From positions 9,833,498 to 9,897,497 of the forward strand of contig OU452226.1 of the NCBI GenBank assembly GCA_911728455.2: a stretch of 64,000 nt of DNA. The letters are read 5' to 3'. Below, one piece after another: positions 1 to 10,600 of this stretch. The notes below the pieces were generated by a model. The model was not told where the DNA came from and ran no database searches. It worked only from the letters and a program-made list of their open reading frames with translations. The position numbers and the translations under genes were made by a program. This DNA comes from Marthasterias glacialis. Taxonomy: Eukaryota > Echinodermata > Asteroidea > Forcipulatida > Asteriidae. Every line of letters starts with the position of its first letter. Position 1 is the first letter of the stretch.

Positions 1-870
1 TAATGATAATGATAATGGGAAGGGTAATGATAATGATAATGATAATGCTAAGGGTAATGATAATGATAATGCTAAGGGTAATGATAATGATAATGGGAAG
101 GGTAATGATAATGATAATGGGAAGGGTAATGATAATGATAATGCTAAGGGTAATGATAATGATAATGGGAAGGGTAATGATAATGATAATGCTAAGGGTA
201 ATGATAATGATAATGGGAAGGGTAATGATAATGATAATGGGAAGGGTAATGATAATGATAATGCTAAGGGTAATGATAATGATAATGGGAAGGGTAATGA
301 TAATGATAATGGGAAGGGTAATGATAATGATAATGATAATGCTAAGGGTAATGATAATGATAATGGGAAGGGTAATGATAATGATAATGGGAAGGGTAAT
401 GATAATGATAATGATAATGCTAAGGGTAATGATAATGATAATGCTAAGGGTAATGATAATGATAATGGGAAGGGTAATGATAATGATAATGGGAAGGGTA
501 ATGATAATGATAATGCTAAGGGTAATGATAATGGGAAGGGTAATGATAATGATAATGATAATGGGAAGGGTAATGATAATGATAATGCTAAGGGTAATGA
601 TAATGATAATGGGAAGGGTAATGATAATGATAATGGGAAGGGTAATGATAATGATAATGCTAAGGGTAATGATAATGATAATGCTAAGGGTAATGATAAT
701 GATAATGGGAAGGGTAATGATAATGATAATGATAAGGGTAATGATAATGATAATGGGAAGGTTAAGGATAATGATAAGGAAAAGGATAATGATAATGGGA
801 AGGATAATGATAATGGAAAGGGTAATGATAATGATAAGGGTAAGGGTAGAGGTAATGATCGGGATAATGA
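1..870. repeat. 24-bp GATAAT minisatellite
   Basis: A tandem array fills the first 0.87 kb and probably continues left of the window. The basic unit is 24 bp: GGTAAT, then two GATAAT hexamers, then GATAAT-like DNA ending in GCTAAG or GGGAAG. Two unit types alternate irregularly, often as two GGGAAG units followed by one GCTAAG unit. The number of inner GATAAT hexamers varies from one to three. The array decays after about 750. One frame stays open across it and would encode a Met-Ile-rich repeat, which is a by-product of a stop-free period divisible by three. Confidence 0.95.
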
Positions 871-1279
871 AAATAAAAAAGGCATTTATATGGCACTGTA
901 TGTAAAATACCACAAAGCACCTCACAATTAAACCATAAAACCTAGGTAATAATAGTACCTAAAAATAATATTAAAGATACTTAAAGTGTACAGAGAACAA
1001 GCCAAGTACGTAAACACGCAATCAAGGAAGTATAAATGCAAGAAAACAAAACTTAATGTAGAAAATACTTTACAAATCCAAAAACAAAGCATTAGAAATC
1101 TTATATAGGGGCTTACTGGCTGGACTGTCTGTCTCTGATTACGAGGCATATCTTTTAGCTACTGAACAAAACAATCTCACGTGATCCAAATAGAGGTAAT
1201 GGTGAGGTAGAACCACTTTTATCATAAATGAAAAATATTAATTTAAAAAAGTGTATTCTAGATGCATGTGTAGGAGTGT
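871..1279. other. gene-free stretch
   Basis: AT-rich DNA right of the minisatellite. I see no exon, RNA gene or clear repeat here. Confidence 0.5.
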
Positions 1280-1280
1280 G

Positions 1281-1472
1281 TAGCGGCGTAGCCAAGCTTT
1301 TTTTACTGGATGCACACTGGAGGGGGGAGGGGTTGGGGGCAGGGGTTGGGGGCAGGGGCCATGTTTTTCAGTGAATTACATGTATCTGGATTATTTTCAT
1401 GGGGCACCTTAGGGGGCATCTTGGGGGGCATTGATGAATTGTGGGAGGGGGGAGGGCATAGCTACGCCGCTG
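1281..1472. mobile_element. small inverted-repeat element with G-rich interior
   Basis: The left end reads GTAGCGGCGTAGCC and the right end GCTACGCCGCTG, so the ends are inverted copies about 190 bp apart. The interior is G-rich, with several GGGGGCA runs. Ends of the form AGTGGCGTAGCC followed by G runs are common in non-autonomous metazoan DNA transposons. No clear target duplication was found and the superfamily is not assigned. Confidence 0.45.
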
Positions 1473-2148
1473 GGAGTTTGATTTTATCAAAGATGCTTAA
1501 TTTAGGGGAGGGTAGATTGTGGTAGCGCCCTCTACCAGTGACCAAAAGTAATGAACATTATTGCTGAATATTGAATAACGAACAGTTGATATAGCATTTG
1601 GGGTGCACACACTGCGTAGTCTTCAAGGGTTCTCATTTTACGAATTGAAAGAGTGTATTTCAATTTCTGCCGATAAAGTTAAATCAAGAGGGGCTGACTT
1701 AACTTAAGGGAATGCAATAGTTTGAGCTTGTATAGGGAATAGTGAGTGTTGTATACAAGCGAATTAGAATTATACTTTTGATTATACTCTTGATAATGAA
1801 AACATGTAACTAGTGTTATGAGCAATTTAATTATACTTTAAATTAATTATTAAAATAAAAGACCCGTACCTCTGTTTTGATTATATTGTAACTTTCAATG
1901 TAAAACTACTTAATGTTTGTTGTCTTAAATAGTCTTTATTTTTACTTGTTAAGTGCATTTTGTAGTATGTAATAGGGTTTTTAGTTTCTACAAATAAACT
2001 TTTAACAACAGATAACAACAGTCATTTCTTCATTTTCTTTTCCTCTGCTCATGCGAAGGTCAAAGGTCATAGGGCGCATCTTATTTTTTATTTTTTCGAC
2101 CTATCCATCCTAAGGTTTATATATAACGTCCGAGCGATTTTTTTCAAG

Positions 2149-2232
2149 CGGCGATTTAGCCCAGTGGGCTAGCTCACAGCTCCCGGATTCCTGGGGCTGT
2201 GAGCCCAGGGGTTCAAATCCTGGTGGGCCCCC
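2149..2232 (+). other. tRNA-like sequence (possible SINE head)
   Basis: It contains a good A box (TAGCCCAGTGG) and a good B box (GGTTCAAATCC) about 55 bases apart, then a T run after GGGCCCCC. An inner stem pairs CACAGC with GCTGTG. I could not fold a clean cloverleaf with a standard anticodon loop. It is more likely tRNA-derived repeat or pseudogene than a working tRNA. Confidence 0.4.
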
Positions 2233-2269
2233 TTTTTACTGGTAAAAAAAACATTTTTTATCAATTCTT

Positions 2270-2343
2270 GTAAAATAGGGTAGGGCTTGAACCCAGTACC
2301 TTCAGCTCTGTAACCTCTGTCTCTCACCACTCTGCTACTGAGC
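2270..2343 (-). other. tRNA-like sequence facing the previous one
   Basis: Read on the minus strand there is an A-box match (TAGCAGAGTGG) and a B-box-like GGGTTCAAGCCC. It lies about 40 bp from the plus-strand tRNA-like sequence, and the two converge. A functional cloverleaf was not confirmed. Confidence 0.35.
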
Positions 2344-3030
2344 TTTCATGAAAATCTTAACGGTTTTTGACCTGATGAATATTAGAGTGGCTGGACTTAG
2401 AAAATTTTTCAGAAAAATTTTTCCCTGGCTATACCCTTGGATTTTTGGCAGATCTGAGGGTTGACCAAGGGCCTTGGAGCTAAAATTGGGGAGTAAAATT
2501 TTCAAGGGCTGAGGGGTTGCCTCAGCTGGGAGACTCACTAGGCTTGGAGGTTGGTGGGCAGTCAGTCAGCCAGTGGGTTCAGCTGGTTGGACTATAGGCA
2601 TGACTGTGCTGGGTAGTGGACTTGGGCCAGGGGCTGGGAGGTTGCTGGGATGAAGACAGTCGGTCAGTCAGTGGGCTGAAATGGTTGGACTGAAGGCTTG
2701 GGGTGGCTGGTGGGACATGGGCATAATCAAGCTGGGTAGAGGGCTGGGGCCAGGCCAGGGGCTGGGAAGTTGCTGGGCAGTCAATCAGTGGTTGGGCTGA
2801 GCTGGTTGGATTTAAGGGTAGGGGAAAAGGACTATTAGTCATTGTGCTGGGGAATGGGTAGCTGGAGATGGGCATGATCAGTATAGGTAAAGGACTGGAC
2901 CTGGTTGGGTGGGTGTAAAAAAGATTAGTACCTTTGATAAGGAAAACTAGTAACTAATGTTATGAGCAATTTAAATATTAAAATAAAGGACCCATATCCC
3001 TCGTAAATATTTTTAATAACATTGTATTTT

Positions 3031-6000
3031 GATGTCTGTTTAAAAAATAGTTTATGCTGGGTACAAAGTCTTGTTACTGTTAGGTGAATATAGGCCGACC
3101 TCATCGTAGGGTGGAATTGATTTAAAGGGACAGTTCAAATTGCGTTGATGTATTAATTGTTTTTGAACTCTTTTTACTTAATCAACTCTCAATTGTAAAA
3201 GATAGGGTTCTTTTGTGAATTAAGGATATAATACATTTCGCATTAAAGTGGTAACTATGCTGTTGTAAAGTATGGAGTTTTTTGTTTTGGCGGGGTTACA
3301 GTGGCGTACAAATACATTTAAAGGTGTGGTACATTTTTTAATGAATGTATGAACTGGGTGGTTTAGAAGGATTTTAAAGGTATTTTACTTTATGGATTAA
3401 AGGAGTTATGGTATTTTCAAATTTATATATTTATTTACCGCACTTTTCTGGAAAAGGATTGAGAGGATATAAAACTGTTTGTTTGCAGCCATCTTCATCG
3501 GATTTCCCGTCTACTCGTATATCACTGGATTACATGTACTGGTATACTGAATGTGACCAGTCTATTTTTATTTTCAATTTTTTTTTGCGCAAGGTTGGAT
3601 TTCACACGAATTTTAGTTTGGGGTTGGGTTAAATGTCTTTTGATAGGGTTTTGGGACTGATAAAAACGCTATTTCAAACCTTTGCTCAATTTGCCGTATT
3701 TTTGACCGCATGAGGGCGCTTTCAACAGCAAACTTCCTTATATCATAATTACAGTTATATCTTATTTTGACTGTCTGTATATTGTTTTCTTGCATCAATA
3801 ATAGCAATAATTAAAAAAATATATTTTTAACTTGTTTTGCATCACATAAAACTTGGATCACACACGCCCTCAAAAATACAGCAAATTGAAATAACTTTAT
3901 ATAATTATGCTCTGCTCTGCACAAAAATGAAAAGAATTCAGAGATATCTTGCTACTATTACAGAATCATTTTATTTGACAACCAAAATAGCATCATAATA
4001 TAAACAACATATTTTTTTAACATTATCAGCATAAGAACAATCATTTTCTGTAATTTAATTCAATTTATAAAGAGAAAAATGTGAAAATTTTGAACTTTAA
4101 ATTTAATTATCATATAACCTAATTTATACCTCTAAGAAATGGAAATTCAATCTACATCATTAGTTGGGCACAGTGGCGCAACCAGACATTTTTATTTGGG
4201 GGGACAAGCTTTAATTAGATAATGTTTAATTTTTGGAGGCATTTAATGTATTGAACGATTAATTTGTGCATTTTTTGGGGATCTCATTTAGGGTCGGGCA
4301 TGGGTTCTGAGCAGGGAGGCGCCACAGGTGCTCATCCGAGAACCAGTCAAACTATCATTGCCCAGATCTCCAACTTCATGAGTTCAAAATACGCATAGTG
4401 TTCTTGCAATTGGTACACCCACTTTTTACAAGAATATTTATGTAGATGTAATAATTGCATCGGTGATGTACTTGACATAATGAGCTAACATGTCTACAAT
4501 CTTACCAATGAAGTCAACACAAGCTGCATGGTTGTTGAAGACTTTTGATGATTGCAATACGAGTTGCTCTTCTCTATACTCTGAAAACAAATGTATAGAG
4601 GTAACACATTAGGGTTCAGGAAAAAGGGAAATGTCAAATGAACTCCCCCCCCCCCTCCCCCCCCCCCCCCCCGTGGTATCAATTTGCCCTTGACAATGAA
4701 ATCTTATGAGCCATCCATGTTGACTTGGTTTTAAAAGCGCTTCATTTTTCAACTTAAACTTGACAAGATACATCTGCCTTAAGTTGTATCAAATCTGATT
4801 TGCCTGGATGGTAATATCCAAACTAAAATTAATTGAGTGTATTTAGTCGAGAAAGATGTAAGAAGTTCAGCAAACTCTCTGGTCCTACAGCATATCATTT
4901 CAATGACGTAAAAAACATTCTATTCCTAGGTTTAACTTGAAGTAATAACAGTCTTGAGGAGAAACAATGTTGGTTTGTACTTGAAAGCTTATTGTTTTAC
5001 AAATATTTATTGCAAATTACATACTTTGCCATCTTAAATGAAGACATTTTAAACAATAACTGTTGATGCTTTAGTTTGTACAAATACTAGTGGTGTTCAG
5101 CTTTAAATAAAACAGAATATGAAAAAACAGCGTTATTGATAGCAAAGTGCATTAGATCAATAAAACTTTATCCTGTTAAATCATTGTTTTTTCTACTCCA
5201 CAAAGAATCAACATCTGTACCAAACAACTAACCTTTGACAACTTATCATTTATGATTATAATTTCAAGAAACTTCAAGAGGAACAGTTCATAGATTTTGT
5301 TTCCTTGGATTTTACGCTTGTTCATAGAATATGCGTAATTATTTATGTAAGGGGTTTTGTTAGTAAAAACATGTTTTTATTTTTTAAATCTGTAATCAAT
5401 CTGTAGGGATAACCACTCATCTTGGTTAGGCTGGTGCCAGCATGGAGTCCCAAGAGTGTTGTGGCATGTGATGCAGGGATGCTGTCTGAACAGTGCTGCA
5501 AAAACAGCCCACGTTTTGATGTTAGTGAAAAAAACATAATGTAACCCATAGAGATTTTACATACCTCTGTTGTAACCCTCACATATCAACATTGCGATGG
5601 GTGGACATTGGGCTGATGATTGGCACTAGCAGGTCTCAGGAATCTTCTTTTTGTGACACTTAAATACCATCTACTGATGGCACACCTTCAAAATACAAAC
5701 ACACGAAATCAATTTCACATTAAGACAAACAAACATTTAATTTAATAAGGTATAGTTTGAATGTGACTTTTAAAATTGCCATTTTAGTTTTTTAAGGAAA
5801 TAGGAAATACTCAAAGATAATTGAAGTATTACTATGAGATGTAAATATTTGAAAACAATAATCATTCTTGATGTGGAGGTCTGTGTCTATAACACAATTT
5901 TAAAGGGATGGTAACTTAAGATAATTTTTCAAAATTGTACAAGAAGCTTTCCTCCGAGAAAAAAATTGAAATTATTTCAGCAGATCAAAATGTTGATCAA

Positions 6001-6390
6001 ACCAGCAAAGGGTTGTGATTAAAACTAGCAAAAGATGATTTGGTCTTTTTAAAAAACATATACAAGTAATTTACATGAATATATTTTACATCCTGCACAA
6101 AAGAAGGCCATCTAAAATACATCTTATCAGAAGAAGTTCTTTCCAACCACTATTTTATTTTGATATTACTTAATAAATGTACACGTGTTCATAAATTTAC
6201 CATATGAAGGTTGATGTACAGTGCACATATATCCGCTTTGTTGATTGGTGGATCTCACTTCAGCTTGACTAGCTCTGTAAAAGCAACATTAACAAATGGT
6301 TTAATGATATAATTAAAATGAAATAACAGTCCTTTTTGTGGTTTTTAGAACAGATTCAGTGATTCAAATAAATTCACGTGTAAAATGGCG
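3031..6390. other. gene-free stretch
   Basis: AT-rich non-coding DNA. At about 4167-4215 there is a transposon-end-like sequence (CAGTGGCGCAACCAG, then T-rich DNA and GGGGGG). At about 4645-4672 there is a C run. Nothing else is recognisable. Confidence 0.5.
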
Positions 6391-6453
6391 TAATCTACTG
6401 TCGTAAATATTTTGACTGCAATCGCAGCTCATTGTGAAAGGCCTGTGGAGGGA

Positions 6454-7530
6454 TCACGTGACAGCACCCAGCCTGTCAGGCAAGGTTCCTGCCAAGCCAG
6501 TGTAGGAAACCCGAGCTGGGCTGGAACAGGATGTCCACTCTCTGTGGAAGCACCAATTGACCGGCAAATTGAGATTGGGGCTAGCCTCGGGAACCATGGC
6601 TGGCGGAGCCAGAATGGAGCCATGGATGAGGAGGCCTTTACAGACCTCCTGCTCCAGTTTGGTTAGTATCCGAGGGATGAGGGAGAACGGAGGGTAGGCA
6701 TAGGCAAGCAGGCCGTCCCACGGTATAGCCAGTGCATCCGTCTGCCGTGTGTAGGGGTCGAGGGCCCTCAGGCAGTAGACTGGTACTTGGTGATCAGCCT
6801 TTGAGGTGAACAAAGCGATATGTGGCTGCTGATCAGCAGAAAAAGTGACTAAGTGACCTGCAGGCGCAGCTACATGTACCAGTCTGTCTGGAGGATCCAC
6901 CCCCTGAAGAGTGCGCCAATGTTGACGTTTTCCTTGCCCTAGAGATGGACTACTGAGAGCGGACCTTGTGGCGAATGCACCAATAAAAGAGTTCCCATGT
7001 GAGCACACACAGTTGACTCTACCATGTGCCCCTCTTGTGATTGATGTAAGCCACTACTGTGGCATTGTTGCATCAAACCAGGACTGCACAGCTCACAAGT
7101 GAGACCAAAAAAACATTGGAATGCGTCAGAGACTGCCAACATTTTGAGAACATTTATGTGACTGGAGCGTTGCTGGAGGCACCAAAACCCAACGCTTGGC
7201 TTGGGTGTAGAGTGGCCCCCCAGCTAGAAAGGCAAACTGAACATGCCCAACAGGAGGGTGCTCGAGGACTCCAGTGCCATAACTGATTATTTCGAGTACC
7301 CACCGGTCGGGCTAAACTAGGACCACAAAAATTCTCAAAGGCAGCCTCCCATGGGTCTGATGGCGGGAAGCAACCACCAGTTGGACAAGTCACTTATGCC
7401 AGCCCCATGGACAATGGGGGGCAGGTGCCAGGAAACCATGGATGGGTTGGGACCATTGCTGTCCGGCAAAATGACCGAGTCTGCCGCCCACACCAGAAAT
7501 GTTGCTGGCGTAGCCACAAAAAACACTGCG
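6454..7530 (-). pseudogene. DIRS-like retrotransposon relic (RNase H region)
   Basis: Minus-strand translation gives broken pieces that follow the order of the DIRS-type reverse transcriptase/RNase H polyprotein. First is a WWLLPA-like segment near 7350-7400. Next is HINVLKMLAVSDAF near 7090-7150. Then comes ATVVAYINHKRGT near 7010-7055. Last is an open stretch (6454-7008) with LFTSKADHQVPVYC, DALAIPWDGLLAYAYPPF and LIPRILTKL. These pieces lie in different frames with stops between them, so the copy is dead. I saw no tyrosine recombinase domain or terminal repeats, so this is an internal fragment. DIRS elements integrate through a tyrosine recombinase; the assignment rests on remembered family motifs. 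Confidence 0.7.
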
Positions 7531-7631
7531 GGAAGACTTTCACCTACAATCGCTGATCATTGCAGATTAGTTAATTTGATGTCTCAATGAATTTTCCTGA
7601 ACTCTGTAAACTACTGTTTTTTGATGTATAC

Positions 7632-7692
7632 ACATTTTTCTTAAAACATAGTGTCATCATAATATGATGACACTATGTTTTAAGAAAAATGT
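7632..7692. repeat. perfect 61-bp palindrome
   Basis: Two 30-base arms (7632-7661 and 7663-7692) are exact reverse complements around one central base. The arm contains AAAACATAGTGTCATCAT. It sits at the left edge of the 1.3-kb repeat array. It could be a very short foldback element, a fold in a transcript, or an assembly inversion scar. Confidence 0.9.
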
Positions 7693-10600
7693 TATTGTCC
7701 AAAATCTGTTGATGCATCTGAAATGAATGGTTGTCCATACTTTTACCTGTTGATGGAGAATACATCCTACATCGCTCTGTATTTTGCGGTTTTAAATAAT
7801 AAGCATAATAAAAGAGATGGCCCATGTTTTTCTTATCTCTCCTGTCCACTAGGGATATACTATCGAGTGGTGATTCTCAAGTTAAGGCCATTATGTTTTT
7901 AACAGATGGGGTCGGTGTAAGCTGGCCGGAGACGGAGACTGTGTTGGGTCCCCTACTCGGCCAACGGAACTGCCGGCACATAATTTACAGAGTTCAGGAA
8001 AAATTATTCAGACTTCAAATTAAATAATCTGCATTTTCAATAAATAATCTCAACAACACAGAGAAAACAAAAGTATACAACTCAAGACACTTAAACCTCT
8101 CTTTTAAACAGTTGGCAATGGATGACCTAATTACATGCAAAAGTTTCCCATGCTTGGAATTAAGCTTAGTACAGACGCCATTGTGTAAAATCAGAATACC
8201 AGAGCAAAAGTTGTCCGCACATTCTACTGCTGAGCGTGCACAGACCACACATATACCATCTAATGCTTTGTTTCACCCACACAAAGACAAAACATGGTCT
8301 AGAATATTTTGCCGTTTTTTGGCCATATGAGAGGTGGTTTTTGTGTGTTCCCAGATTCCAAACCTTAACCTTTTGTTTCAAGAAGAAGATGAGACATTGA
8401 GAGGCTTCCACCATTGTTTATTCATTGATTTCAGCTGAATAAAGGTAAATCAGAATGAGCCGGCAATCAAGCCATGGGATATACTATCGAGTGGTGATTC
8501 TCAAGTTAAGGCCATTATGTTCTTGACAGATGTGGTCCGTGTAAGCTGGCCGGAGAAGGAGACTGTGTTGGGTCATCTACTTGGCCAACGGAACTGCCAG
8601 CACCTGCAGCTGACTGTGGCTGCAGGACAGTGCTGGAGTGGGACTTCTGACATGGTAGCAGTGCATCGCTACCCGATAACTTGGTCTGTACCGGGGGAGG
8701 TGTCTTTTTCCCAATAGTGACAGGATCAGTTCTCTCCAACCGTTTCATAGGTAACGTCCAATGTTTTGCAATTCACAGTGCGTGAATTGGACATTATACA
8801 GTTGAGAAAACAAAACAGACAATCCAAGAAAGAGAATCTTTTTTATCTTGGCTTTGTCAAGTCTGGGTTTTTTGGTACCGGGGGTACTCTCAAAGAAAAA
8901 TGATTCCGGCAATTCCGACAAATTAATCTCGCCAGGAGGATGTGAAAAATTAAAAGAATCCTGGCAGAACCTGGTTAAAGCATACTGTCATCAAACTGTC
9001 CAAAATATGTACATGCATCTTAATTAATGGTTGTAAATAACTTTACCTGCTTATGGAGAATACATCATTGAATCTTGATGCTGGACAGCAAGCGCATGGC
9101 ATCTTCTTTTGGTGGATAGACTTCATCTGACAATGGCATGTCTGTAGCTAGCCTAAATGCAAAGAAAATAAAACAACAATTTGTGAAAGGGTATGTTTTC
9201 CTTCAATTCCAGCATCAATTAGATAATGCTTTGACCATAAGAGGGTGCCATACGCTTTATGTTTTGCGGTTTTAAACAATAAGCATAATATAAGAGATGG
9301 CCCATGTTTTTCTTATCTTCGCCTGTCCACTGGGGGTAAATTATTGACTTGAGATTCTCAAGTTGAGGCCATTTGTTCTTGACAGATGTGGTTCGTGTAA
9401 GCTTGCTGGAGACAGAGACTGTGTTGGGTCCCCTACTTGGCCAACGGAACTGCCAGTGCCAGCACCTGCAGCCGACTGTGGCTGCAGGACGGTGCTGGAC
9501 TGGGACTGCTGAGGCAGTAGCAGCACATCGCTACCAGTACAGTCTCCAGAGAACTTGGTCTGTCCTGGGGGAGGTGTCTTTCTCCTAATAGTGACAGGAT
9601 CAGTTCTCCCAATCGTTTCATTTTCACTATAAAATGATCTCAACAACACACAGAAAACAAAAGTACACAACTCTGCAACTCAAGACTGTTTAACTTCTCT
9701 TTTTAAACAATTGGCAATGGATGACCTAATAATTACACGCAAAAGTTTTCCCTGCCTGGTTGAGTGGTGTACAGACGCCGTTGTGTAAAATCGGAATACC
9801 AGAGCAAAGGTCGCCCGGACATTCCACTTCTGAGCATGCAAAGACCACACACACACACCGTCTAACGCTTTGTTTCACCCACACAAAGACAAAACGTGGT
9901 CTTGAATATTTTGCCATATTTCTGCCATTGAGAGGTGGTTTTTGTGTAATCCCCAATTCTAGACCTTTGTCCTTTTGTTCCGTAAAGAATATTACCAGAC
10001 ATCGAGAGGCTTCCACCATTGTTTATTCATTGTATTTTAGCTCTGAGGAGGTGAGTCAGAGTGATGGCTCTGAGGAGGTGAGTCAAGTCATGGTTCCAAT
10101 CCTATGCCATAAAAAACAACCACTGTTTTGCAATTCTCGATGGCTGTGTCAAGTCAGGGTTTCTTTGTGCCAGCTGTACTCTCAAAGAAAAATGATTTCA
10201 GCAATTCCGACAAAATAATCCCGCCAGGGGACAGGAAAAAAAGAAGAAAAAGAATCCCAGCAACTTGTTAAACCAATGTGTCATCAAACTCTCAATCTGT
10301 TGATGCATCTCAAATGAATGGTTGTTTATAACTTTACCTGTTGATGGAGAAAACATCCTTGTATCTTGATGCTGGACAGCATGCGCATCTTCTTTAAGTG
10401 GATAGACTTGATCTGACAATCATATGTCTGTGGCTAGCCTAAATGCAAAGAAGAAACAAAACAACATTTTGTGAAAGGGGTGTGATGTTATTTTCCTTCT
10501 ATTGCAGCATCAATTACAAAATGTTTGATCATAAGAGGGCACCATACACTTTTAAACAATAAGCATATTAAAAGAGATGGCCCATGTTTTTCTTATCTCA

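Larger units (their letters stand above)
1787..3030. repeat. region flanked by degenerate direct repeats
   Basis: Two related stretches of about 95 bp lie in the same orientation at 1787-1880 and 2936-3030. They share GTAACTA followed by TGTTATGAGCAATTTAA and then AAATAAA-GACCC. Between them are two tRNA-like sequences and a G-rich stretch (about 2545-2900) that repeats CAGTCAGT, GGTTGGACT and GGGCTGGG motifs at roughly 120-bp spacing. The layout could be an old duplication or the remains of a mobile element. No coding sequence is visible between the repeats. Confidence 0.4.

Noticed and set aside
1-750. Possible CRISPR array
   Set aside because: Units follow each other with no unique spacers, and the window is eukaryotic.
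3-905. A 300-codon Met-Ile-rich open frame
   Set aside because: It is the translation of the 24-bp minisatellite; the unit is stop-free and divisible by three, so the frame is open by construction.
6412-6666. Plus-strand 84-codon frame
   Set aside because: Antisense shadow of the DIRS RNase H region, which has motif support on the minus strand.
9341-9670. Minus-strand frame conserved in the 1.3-kb repeats as a protein gene
   Set aside because: The opposite strand is open over the same core in several copies, some indels shift frame, and no domain is recognised. Kept as a repeat only.
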